DNA of 9,691 bases from Lachnospira sp. (GCA_017626275.1 JAGAJD010000251.1:1-9691), one strand, 5' to 3'; shown: positions 1 to 7,227, counted from the stretch's first letter. The notes: generated by a model from the letters alone, not told the origin. Program-made: numbers and translations.

Positions 1-1616
1 GTGAACGGTGATGAAACGTTCTTGCTTACATAACTGCTGCATTCTGAGTGATTAATATATTTAAGCTTATCAAAGCTTGTAACCGCTCCGCTGTAATTAT
101 TGCAGAATGATTTTACATCGTTTGAGCCGTATGCACTGATAATTTTGTAATCATAATTTGATGAAGGATTCCATGTTGTAACAGTACATGACGGTGCTTT
201 GTAAGCATATGGTGTACTTACAGGTGTTGTACCCTTGTCTGTGTATGAACCTACATCTTTAAATGATGCATTTGAATCAACCGTAACTTCATTATCCCAG
301 TATCCGCTTGATTCTTTCTGATATTTCTCAAAACGCTGCGCATCTGAATATACAACTGCTCCCGAACCACATTTTATGCTTGCAACGCCGTCATTATAAA
401 TTGACGTTTCATTTCTCACATAATAATTGTTGTATATGTGAAGTGTACCATTTCCAAGCTGCGGAGCTCTGTTTACGATAGATATAAACTTATTATACAT
501 AACAGAAGCCCTGTTTTCTCCCGTTGTATCTGCACCAAATGCCACTCCCCAGAATTTACGGTTAAATACATTATAAGAAATACTTACAAAGTCCGGATTC
601 TCACTTGCATATGATGATGTGTTTACCCAGATATATTTGCCGACCTCATCATAATATATAGGAAGTGAGCTTTCAAATGTACAATGGTCAATCCATACAT
701 TTTTAGAACCGTATACTGCAATTGCCATCATATCTTCCACTTCACCTACTGATACGTGAAGATTTTTAAAAATTATATTATCGCTTGGTTTTTCACTCTT
801 AAAATAATCATCTGTTCTGAATTTAGGGTCATATAATGTATTAGCTGAATACGAACCGATAATCGTCTTATTATCCTCTACTCTTAAATCGTATCCCTCT
901 TCAACAAATCCGCTGATATCCTTTGTAATAACGATTGTTAAAGGCTCTGTCTTAAGAAGCTGTGCTTTAAGGTCTGCAAATGTACTTACATATACTGTCT
1001 TTCCAAGTAATCCTCCGATTGTACCTGCCTTTTCTCCCTCGTCAACAACACAGTTTCCTGCAAATCCTGCAAGTCCGTCACAGTTTAACTTCCATTTCTG
1101 ATTATTTGCCCCCGTATAATTCTTAACTGTGATTTCATGTGTTTCTGTGTTCCAACTGATAGCGAGATCCGGATTTGCATAATTTGTAATTTTGTAATAT
1201 AAGTAATTGCCTAAGAAATCTTTTTCAACACCCTCAATTTTCCATTTCTGAGTGTCATTTCCGTTATCGCTCTTTAACACACAATATGCATTTGCTGTGG
1301 CCGAATTATTCTCCAGTGAAACAAGCTTATCAGCCGCAACATTTACTATTTTGTAAACGCCGTCTGATACATAGTCAATTCTCCAGTTTTCGTTTTGCGA
1401 ACCATTCAGATGATATGTATTCAATTTAGAATCATTTCCATATCCTGTAATGTTAAGCGCTCTGGCACCGCCATATGCCATAATCCTGACTGTCTGTGCC
1501 GGATAACTTAAACTTGTCTGTGATGTTGCAAAAGCGCTTTCGTTCATGAATGTCATGCATACCATGATTGCTGCAAGAACTACTGACAAAAACCTCGTTA
1601 CTTTCTTTATTTTCAT
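1..1616 (-). CDS. Secreted beta-trefoil + PL1 pectin/pectate lyase, 3' end cut by window
   Basis: This is an exported polysaccharide lyase expected to cleave pectin or polygalacturonate by beta-elimination outside the cell. The 538 codons visible have no stop, so the C-terminus lies beyond the left edge. Residues 1-30 are a signal peptide: a basic start (MKIKK), a hydrophobic core and an Ala-x-Ala type site (SAFA, then TSQ). Residues about 42-180 form a ricin-type beta-trefoil (CBM13-like), with three Q/N-x-W repeats at NENW (75-78), TQKW (122-125) and NQKW (172-175), probably binding carbohydrate. Residues about 205-500 are a PL1 parallel beta-helix: NVWIDHCTF (306-314), the FVSISYN strand (343-349) and RAPQLGNG followed by HIYNNYY (383-399), where R383 matches the catalytic arginine. 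The calcium-ligand positions usual in pectate lyases look replaced, and FWG (355-357) resembles pectin lyases. The ATG at 1616 is preceded by AGAAGG four bases upstream. Family assignment is firm; the exact substrate is inference. Confidence 0.9.
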   Translation of the reverse strand, partial: MKIKKVTRFLSVVLAAIMVCMTFMNESAFATSQTSLSYPAQTVRIMAYGGARALNITGYGNDSKLNTYHLNGSQNENWRIDYVSDGVYKIVNVAADKLVSLENNSATANAYCVLKSDNGNDTQKWKIEGVEKDFLGNYLYYKITNYANPDLAISWNTETHEITVKNYTGANNQKWKLNCDGLAGFAGNCVVDEGEKAGTIGGLLGKTVYVSTFADLKAQLLKTEPLTIVITKDISGFVEEGYDLRVEDNKTIIGSYSANTLYDPKFRTDDYFKSEKPSDNIIFKNLHVSVGEVEDMMAIAVYGSKNVWIDHCTFESSLPIYYDEVGKYIWVNTSSYASENPDFVSISYNVFNRKFWGVAFGADTTGENRASVMYNKFISIVNRAPQLGNGTLHIYNNYYVRNETSIYNDGVASIKCGSGAVVYSDAQRFEKYQKESSGYWDNEVTVDSNASFKDVGSYTDKGTTPVSTPYAYKAPSCTVTTWNPSSNYDYKIISAYGSNDVKSFCNNYSGAVTSFDKLKYINHSECSSYVSKNVSSPF

Positions 1617-1706
1617 TATACCTTCTGCCTTTCCGCCCTGTATCATTTACTGACTGCACGGGCTGTAAATTTTTAGCAAAGCACTTCTTACTCCCCGCAA
1701 TACCCC

Positions 1707-1729
1707 TTACACGTTTTGATACCTCCTTT
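1707..1729 (-). promoter_or_regulatory. Strong Shine-Dalgarno followed by GTG-TAA start/stop in lyase leader
   Basis: On the minus strand AAAGGAGGT (1729-1721) is the best ribosome-binding site in the leader of the lyase. Nine bases after GGAGG comes GTG (1712-1710), immediately followed by TAA (1709-1707). The lyase itself starts about 90 bases further on with a weaker site. A ribosome could therefore load and terminate at once here. This may be a regulatory start-stop element, a decayed leader peptide or chance. Confidence 0.35.
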
Positions 1730-1746
1730 TGCAAAATATTACCCCA

Positions 1747-1782
1747 AAAGTTACAAAAACCAAGTGTTTTTTGTGTAACTTT
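1747..1782 (-). repeat. Inverted repeat/hairpin in lyase promoter-leader region
   Basis: Perfect 9-bp arms (AAAGTTACA at 1782-1774 and TGTAACTTT at 1755-1747 on the minus strand) flank an 18-base spacer. The spacer is itself partly complementary (an A run facing a T run, with one bulged C). No U-tract follows (TGGGG comes next), so it is not an intrinsic terminator in this direction. Placed just downstream of the -10 candidate at 1788-1793, it would be a 5' hairpin in the mRNA or an operator. Confidence 0.55.
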
Positions 1783-1787
1783 ACCAT

Positions 1788-1817
1788 ATATTAACATATT
1801 TACCCCCGCTTTTTCAA
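1788..1817 (-). promoter_or_regulatory. Candidate sigma-A promoter of the PL1 lyase
   Basis: TTGAAA (1817-1812) lies 18 bases upstream of TAATAT (1793-1788), which is preceded by TG-N (an extended -10 type). This would start a leader of roughly 165 bases. A weaker alternative is TTGGTT (1763-1758), 16 bases, TAATAT (1741-1736), which would put the 1747-1782 inverted repeat over the promoter itself. Neither -10 is a perfect consensus match. Confidence 0.4.
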
Positions 1818-1849
1818 CAATACTTACAATAAACTTTTTGTTTCATTTT

Positions 1850-1894
1850 AAAAAAAGCATTTGCAAAATGTTATCTCCATTTTGCAAATGCTTT
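1850..1894 (-). terminator. Intrinsic terminator after fliS
   Basis: The minus-strand RNA forms a perfect 17-bp stem (arms 1894-1878 and 1870-1854) with a 7-base loop. It runs into a seven-T tract (1856-1850), part of which pairs in the stem. It begins about 18 bases after the fliS stop and closes the flagellin-fliS unit. This hairpin accounts for the right part of the 296-bp gap between fliS and the lyase. Confidence 0.92.
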
Positions 1895-1912
1895 CATGTT
1901 CTCTATTTAATT

Positions 1913-2389
1913 CTATACTTTGTATCCCCGGTTATTTACCGGATCTTCCGATATTTCCGTTGACATTCCCATGTTAGAATATGTAAGTCCTGCATAAACC
2001 TGCTGCGTATTCTGCATCATCGGCCCCGAATCATCTTGTTTACTGATATCGTAAAAGCTCTTGCGAAGCTTTTGAAGCATACTAAGCACTGTATCAAGCA
2101 GCTTAACGTCCTTGCCTGCGTCAGCTTTTACCAGAAAACGCATTATGGTAACATATACCTTAAAAAGCTCATTTGATATATCGTACTGCATATCAAGACT
2201 TACCGTAAGTTCATCAACCACACGCTTCGCCTGCTTAAGATTCGTATGATACTGCTCAATGTCAACAGAATATATGTCTGCTGCCGCTTTGACATATTCT
2301 ATCGCCATATCATACATAATTACAATCAGCTCTGTCTTTGACGCCTGTGATATTCTGTACGAATATGTCTTAATAGATTCCTTTGTCAT
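1913..2389 (-). CDS. fliS: Flagellar export chaperone FliS
   Basis: FliS is the cytoplasmic chaperone that binds the C-terminal helices of newly made flagellin, blocks premature polymerisation and passes it to the flagellar export gate. The 158-residue product has the family pattern: YSYRISQASKTELI (9-22), IMYDMAIEYVKAA (24-36), then helices with ELTVSLDMQYDISNEL (60-75), VYVTIMRFLVKA (78-89) and a final LSMLQKLRKSFYD (102-114). The typical FliS core ends there. About 40 further residues (118-158) form a polar tail ending NNRGYKV, which I recall as common in Lachnospiraceae FliS but cannot verify. The ATG at 2389 has AAAGGGAAG just upstream. It sits 17 bp after the flagellin stop with no terminator between, so the two are probably co-transcribed, and a terminator follows. 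Confidence 0.95.
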   Translation of the reverse strand: MTKESIKTYSYRISQASKTELIVIMYDMAIEYVKAAADIYSVDIEQYHTNLKQAKRVVDELTVSLDMQYDISNELFKVYVTIMRFLVKADAGKDVKLLDTVLSMLQKLRKSFYDISKQDDSGPMMQNTQQVYAGLTYSNMGMSTEISEDPVNNRGYKV

Positions 2390-2406
2390 ATCTTCCCTTT
2401 CATTTC

Positions 2407-3960
2407 CTACTGAAGAATCTGAAGCACCGTTGACGGTCTTTCATTAGCCTGTGCAAGAATAGATGTTGCAGCCTGTGCCAATACGTTAAGCGATGTATAT
2501 TCTGTCATTTCCTCCGCCATATCAGTATCTGTCATTGTAGAGATTGCTGAAGTAAGGTTCTCTGTTGCCGTTCCGATATTACTTGTTGTATGTTCAAAAC
2601 GATTCTCATACGCACCAAGCGCAGAACGAACTTTATTAGCATATTGAACAGCTTCATCAACAAGTGCAATGGAAGCCTGTGCTGAAACTGAAGTCATGAC
2701 GTTAATATTTTCTGTTCCCAGTGTATAGCTGCTTACCTCAGGAATATCAATAAGAACTACCTGATTCTCATTAGCACCTACATGAACGCTCATTGTTCCT
2801 ATATCTGTTACTTCCTGAACAATATTAGCCGTTGAAGTACTCGTTGCCGTTGATTTACCGCTCACTCTTCCTGTATCTTTAAATGTTGTTCCTGCTGTAT
2901 TTCCAGGTATATCTACCGTAAATGTCTTATTATTTACGTCCTTTACCGTAATTCTCGTTCCGTTTGCAGACATAATTGCACTGTCCTCAAATCCTACTCT
3001 TTTACCGTCTGCATCTAATGTAAACTCAGCCTGTATATCACTTCCTTCAGCATACATACCCTCTTCTGTTGCTGCCTCTGATATTCCAAGCATATCCGCA
3101 AGCTCTGCATTATCACATTTTACCATAAGTGACTGTGAGCTTCCGTATCTGTCCGTCATTATAACAAGTGAATTGCCTGTATATGATGTCTGAGGCTCAT
3201 AGCCTGCGTATTCAGAACCGTTTGTTCTAGTATCATTAGTTGCACCTGCTGCAATTACAAATGCCTTTCCGCCTGTCTTATCTGCTGCATCAACGAGCTT
3301 TGCCATAATTGTGTTTAAGTTATCTCCCTCCTGCACCTCTACGCCATAGCCGTTAATGCTTATTGTTCCTGCCTGCTCCTTTGTAATTCTGTCTGCTGCA
3401 CCCATTGAGATTGTTCCCTCAGCCGCTGCAACTGCCTGTCTCGGATCCTGTGTAACCGTTATTCCATAATCTCCTGCAATAAAATTATCTGAAACTTCAA
3501 TCTGGTTTACAGTTTCATAATTAGAATAAACTCTTCTCGCAAGATTTCCGTTAATCAATGTCTGTGAGTTAAATTCCGTATCATTAGAAATTCTGTCAAT
3601 CTCTGCATTAAGACTGTCAATCTCATTCTGGATTGCCGAACGCTCCTCCACAGAGTTAGTATCGTTTGCAGCCTGAACTGCCAGTTCTTTCATTCTGGCA
3701 AGCATAGCCTGAATCTCTTCCAGACCACCTTCGGCAGTATACAATACTGAAACACCATCAGAAGCATTATTGTCTGCCTGATTAAGACCTCTAAGCTGAA
3801 GTCTCATTTTTTCAGAAATCGCATAACCTGCTGCGTCATCTGAAGAACTGTTAATCTTATATCCTGATGAAAGTCGCGCAATCGACTTTGATAATCTATT
3901 CTGTGCTTTCTGCAATGCATTATTAGACACAATAGCAGATATGTTTGTATTAATTCTCAT
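2407..3960 (-). CDS. hag: Flagellin (filament subunit)
   Basis: This is the structural subunit of the flagellar filament, exported by the flagellar type III apparatus; it has no cleaved signal peptide. The 517-residue product has the conserved N-terminal D0/D1 helices (1-140, beginning MRINTNISAI, with LSSGYKINSSSDDAAG at 30-45) and C-terminal D1/D0 helices (about 418-517, with VRSALGAYENRFEHT at 444-458 and the end SILAQANERPSTVLQILQ). Between them is a variable exposed insert of roughly 275 residues. It includes a stretch like the Flagellin_IN module (TISINGYGVEVQEGDNLNTI, 199-218) and one cysteine (282). The TLR5 contact segment is readable as LARMKELAVQ (87-96). The ATG at 3960 has AGAAAGGA nine bases upstream. 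A sigma-28-like promoter lies about 45 bases upstream, and fliS follows 17 bp downstream. The equivalent gene is called fliC in other taxa. Confidence 0.97.
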   Translation of the reverse strand: MRINTNISAIVSNNALQKAQNRLSKSIARLSSGYKINSSSDDAAGYAISEKMRLQLRGLNQADNNASDGVSVLYTAEGGLEEIQAMLARMKELAVQAANDTNSVEERSAIQNEIDSLNAEIDRISNDTEFNSQTLINGNLARRVYSNYETVNQIEVSDNFIAGDYGITVTQDPRQAVAAAEGTISMGAADRITKEQAGTISINGYGVEVQEGDNLNTIMAKLVDAADKTGGKAFVIAAGATNDTRTNGSEYAGYEPQTSYTGNSLVIMTDRYGSSQSLMVKCDNAELADMLGISEAATEEGMYAEGSDIQAEFTLDADGKRVGFEDSAIMSANGTRITVKDVNNKTFTVDIPGNTAGTTFKDTGRVSGKSTATSTSTANIVQEVTDIGTMSVHVGANENQVVLIDIPEVSSYTLGTENINVMTSVSAQASIALVDEAVQYANKVRSALGAYENRFEHTTSNIGTATENLTSAISTMTDTDMAEEMTEYTSLNVLAQAATSILAQANERPSTVLQILQ

Positions 3961-4006
3961 GTAAATACGTCCTTTCTGTGTTGCTATAACTTAATACCTG
4001 ATGTTT

Positions 4007-4034
4007 ATATCGGTAGATTTCATTAAATACATAA
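4007..4034 (-). promoter_or_regulatory. Sigma-28 (SigD/FliA)-type promoter of flagellin
   Basis: ACCGATAT (4014-4007, minus strand) matches seven of eight bases of the sigma-28 -10 consensus GCCGATAT/A. The -35 is weak: TTAT (4034-4031) stands where TAAA is expected, at a spacing of 16. The position, about 45 bases before the flagellin ATG in the gap after the upstream gene, fits a flagellin promoter with a short leader. No terminator was found in the 99-bp gap, so read-through from upstream is also possible. Confidence 0.65.
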
Positions 4035-4059
4035 GCGGTACCTTAAAAAATTCACATTT

Positions 4060-7000
4060 TTATCCTGCTATCGAATAAATCATATTTTTGGCTATCTGAT
4101 ACAGCCTGTCTGTCGCCACTGTGTCTGCCGCTTTATCATAGGTGACACGTCTGACATTTTTTATGTCCTGACAATAAACCTCTGTATTTTCTATTCCGCA
4201 GTTTTCTTTCAGATTCTCTGCCATCGTCTCCAATTTCTCTGAAAGTGTCTTTGATTCTTTTTCTGAAATTCCGTAAATCTGAACAGTATCCTGTGTTACC
4301 TTCGCTTCAACAGATACCTCTCCAAATTCCTCTGTATTCAGGCTTACGGAAATTCTGCCTTTCTCGGTATTATCCTGAATCAATGTCAGATGAATCATTC
4401 CAACTCCGTTTTCTGTAACAACAGGAAGCTTATAGTCATGTCTTAAGCTTAAATTTTTTATAAGCGTAATTTCCTTGTTGCGCATACGAAGTTCCTGAAT
4501 TGACCGGTAATCCTGATTGTCATTACTTTGGATTGCCGCATCAAGTGCCTTTGCACTTGAATCTTCAAGTTCATCATAGACAGCTTCCAAAGCTTCCCTG
4601 TTATCAAGCTTTTCAACAAATTCCTCTGCCTTTTTAAGCGGATATTTTCCCTCTTCGCTGCCAAAAATTTTATCAAAATATCCCGACTGCATAATGCTGT
4701 CCATAGCAATAATCTGATTTAATGTCACCGGCTGACTGTTAGACGACAGTTCTCTTACAATCCTGCTTTCCGTATCTGCCGCTTCTCTTAATTCCTTTAC
4801 ATAACTCTCATAATACTCCGCTTCCGCCTGTTCATCGTATACCGCGTCCACATCTTCACAAAATTCCTCAACGGAATGTTCATCAATATCACGCTCCTGC
4901 TGCACTGTTTTTAATGTCAGCGGTGTGATACTGTCTGCTGTCGCATCAAAAAGATTATTAAAATAGTTGACCTTTTCCCTTACTTCCGGGATTCCCGATG
5001 TATCATCAAACGTCATATCTATTCCGGCTGCCCTTCTGCTGTTATAAGCCTTACACAGATTTGCCATCGTAATATCTTCATTCTGTTTGACAAGCATACC
5101 GATTGCCGCACCGGCATCTTTCGTAAAAATATTCATCATCTTATAGATTCCGATAAACTGCTCTCTTTCTTTCTCCGTAATTCCGTTAGTCTGGTCTAAT
5201 TTATAAAGAAAACGGCTGTATTTTTCTTCCTTATTGTCCTCTAAATTGTTGTTCATCTCCATTAAATACTCATTAACCTTATGGATATCGTCCGTCATCG
5301 GATTAATATTCTCACGAATCATATTAAGCGTAATTTCCGGCTTCATATTTCTGATGATATTCTGCAGCGTTGTATGTATTTCTTTAATATTTTCAATGCT
5401 TTCCTTAGTAATCTCCATCTGATTCTCTGCAAATATTCTTACAGCGTCTTTATTCGCCTTATTTGCTTCCATATCAAGTTCGTTGAGTATATCTTCATAG
5501 CTTGCCTCAACTGCCTTGTTTAAAGAATCTCCTAAATCTCTGCGCACCTCGGTTCCCACAGCCTCATAGCTTAGACCTGCCTGCTCATAACGCTGGCGGA
5601 ATTCACTTCCCTTTTTAGCAAAATCAGCAATCGTAAGCGCTTCGTTATTATTTTTCTCTTTTACAACTGCTCCCACAGATACGTCAGGCGCATGCTTAAT
5701 CTCATATAAGGCTCTCTTAACCTCCATAACAGTCTGATAAGAGGACACAATTATATTCATTGTGCCGTCTGTGCCTGAAAGCCCTTCAGCTCCTGATAAA
5801 GCTGTACCCCTGCTCTGTATCTCTGCGTCAGTACTGCCTGCATTTTCTGAACCGTATAATTCCTGCTCATACATCATAACTGACTCATGATATGCCTGTA
5901 ACTCCTCTACAAGATTAGAAACAGGCTCTGCATGAAGATTGACTCCCTGTCTTGCAAGAAACAGTCCGGCATCGGCAATCATAAGAATACGAATCTGCTG
6001 TAACTGCTCATAATTGCTGTAAACCTTAGGATTTTCATAACCCTGCTCCTGTTTATCGAGCCACTGAGCTGTACTCTCACCTGTCCCCAGACTGTACTGA
6101 AAATGATATGATGCGGCTTCTATACTGTTCATTGCAGTTCTTAAGCTGTCTATATTAAAAACTTCTTCCTGCTCCGTCGCATATGCTACATGACGTATAT
6201 CGGCAGAATTGATAATCTGCAATGCGTCGGCAACCTGCTGGAACACTGACATTCCGTCTATTACAAGCGTTCCGCCTGCCGCATTTCCCTGTGCCATCCG
6301 GTCTACGATATTTTCAAGAAGTCTCTCTCTTTCCATGCCTGCTGACTGAAGCTTAGATATATCTAATGAATCAAGCTGTGCTTTATATGTAATATTTTCC
6401 TTTGTTATAGGAATGTCATTTTCAAGCATTTTTCTTGCAATGCCAAGCATTTTTCCGTCCGCTTCAAAACCTGCACGCTTAATAACATTAGCTGCCTGCG
6501 GCATTAGCTGAGCCCATTCCTCATTAGTCACCGTCACCTGGCGCTGCTGACTCTGACCTTCCTCTGATGACTGCAGATGCTCTGCTTTATAAAGGTTGTC
6601 TACCGTAGGCGGAAACTGATTTTTTACAAGGTAATTTTTTGCATTTTCACTTAAGTTTCCAAGCTGTGAAATCTTGTTAAGTGCAGCCGCCATATCTTCT
6701 ACGCTTTCCTGTGTTGCCGGAAGATTTCCCTCGCTCATTTTTCCTACAATCTCATCTGCCATTGCCGCACTTCCGACTACATTTTCTATCTCAGACGCAC
6801 TTAAGCCGCCCCCTGCAAAATATACTTTCTTGCCGTGTGAAGCTAGCTCAATCTTAATTCTGTCCACAATTCCGACCATTTCATCAGGCGATAAATCATT
6901 AAGATTAAAGCCGTCCTCGTCAATTTTTACAATATCCGCACCTGACAGCCTGTTAAACAATGCCTTTAAGTTTGCTTTGGCATTTGACGCACTCTGCATA

Positions 7001-7227
7001 ATCTGTTCCTTAACATCGTCTGTCTCTTTTAAAAGTGAACTATATGTATTCTCGTCAAGTTGCTTTTGATTTATCTGTATTCCCGAAACCAAAACACCGC
7101 TAAAACTCTTTGCACCATATATGCCTGAACTTTCCTTTAACTGTGTGTTATTCTTTATATTAATTGACGCAGCCTGATTTTCGGCTGCATTTTTGCCTAA
7201 TTCCGCACCTGAAACTGTAAAATTCAT
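4060..7227 (-). CDS. Large flagellum-associated protein, FliK-like C-terminus (possibly DUF6240)
   Basis: The precise function is unknown. The 1055-residue product has no signal peptide or membrane segment and is acidic, polar and largely helical. Residues 1-60 are low in order and rich in N, S, A and Q, like many flagellar export substrates. From about 166 to 842 a motif of the form [PE]-[ILVAP]-T-x-x-[NSM]-[ILV] after a short helix recurs about seven or eight times (e.g. DIPITKENI 271-279, QMEITKESI 603-611, QPVTLNQI 832-839). Residues about 930-1020 resemble the C-terminal domain of hook-length control protein FliK: two beta segments (HLTLIQ; FGEVSVEAKVTQDTVQIYG, 968-986), then a helix (LSEKLETMAENLKENCGI) and a last strand (TEVYCQDI). 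I recall a DUF6240 family beside flagellin in Lachnospiraceae but cannot confirm it. The ATG at 7227 has GGATGG upstream. Flagellin follows 99 bp downstream and a sigma-28-like promoter precedes it, supporting a role in filament, hook or export. Confidence 0.8.
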   Translation of the reverse strand: MNFTVSGAELGKNAAENQAASINIKNNTQLKESSGIYGAKSFSGVLVSGIQINQKQLDENTYSSLLKETDDVKEQIMQSASNAKANLKALFNRLSGADIVKIDEDGFNLNDLSPDEMVGIVDRIKIELASHGKKVYFAGGGLSASEIENVVGSAAMADEIVGKMSEGNLPATQESVEDMAAALNKISQLGNLSENAKNYLVKNQFPPTVDNLYKAEHLQSSEEGQSQQRQVTVTNEEWAQLMPQAANVIKRAGFEADGKMLGIARKMLENDIPITKENITYKAQLDSLDISKLQSAGMERERLLENIVDRMAQGNAAGGTLVIDGMSVFQQVADALQIINSADIRHVAYATEQEEVFNIDSLRTAMNSIEAASYHFQYSLGTGESTAQWLDKQEQGYENPKVYSNYEQLQQIRILMIADAGLFLARQGVNLHAEPVSNLVEELQAYHESVMMYEQELYGSENAGSTDAEIQSRGTALSGAEGLSGTDGTMNIIVSSYQTVMEVKRALYEIKHAPDVSVGAVVKEKNNNEALTIADFAKKGSEFRQRYEQAGLSYEAVGTEVRRDLGDSLNKAVEASYEDILNELDMEANKANKDAVRIFAENQMEITKESIENIKEIHTTLQNIIRNMKPEITLNMIRENINPMTDDIHKVNEYLMEMNNNLEDNKEEKYSRFLYKLDQTNGITEKEREQFIGIYKMMNIFTKDAGAAIGMLVKQNEDITMANLCKAYNSRRAAGIDMTFDDTSGIPEVREKVNYFNNLFDATADSITPLTLKTVQQERDIDEHSVEEFCEDVDAVYDEQAEAEYYESYVKELREAADTESRIVRELSSNSQPVTLNQIIAMDSIMQSGYFDKIFGSEEGKYPLKKAEEFVEKLDNREALEAVYDELEDSSAKALDAAIQSNDNQDYRSIQELRMRNKEITLIKNLSLRHDYKLPVVTENGVGMIHLTLIQDNTEKGRISVSLNTEEFGEVSVEAKVTQDTVQIYGISEKESKTLSEKLETMAENLKENCGIENTEVYCQDIKNVRRVTYDKAADTVATDRLYQIAKNMIYSIAG

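Noticed and set aside
1617..1787. Cyclic-di-GMP or other known riboswitch upstream of the lyase
   Set aside because: I compared it by eye with the c-di-GMP-I and -II and preQ1 consensus cores and found no match. It is kept only as an unclassified structured leader.
1453..1797. 114-codon minus-strand open frame overlapping the lyase start
   Set aside because: It is another frame of the lyase leader and signal-peptide region. The overlapping frame has a signal peptide and a recognisable trefoil, while this one has no family-like features.
1568..1963. 131-codon plus-strand open frame
   Set aside because: It runs antisense through the lyase start, the leader and the fliS terminator and tail. 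Its hydrophobic look comes from reading AT-rich DNA backwards.
6674..7069. 131-codon plus-strand open frame inside the large flagellar gene
   Set aside because: It is antisense to a long coherent gene; the Ser/Leu-rich composition is typical of a reverse shadow. No ribosome-binding site was seen.
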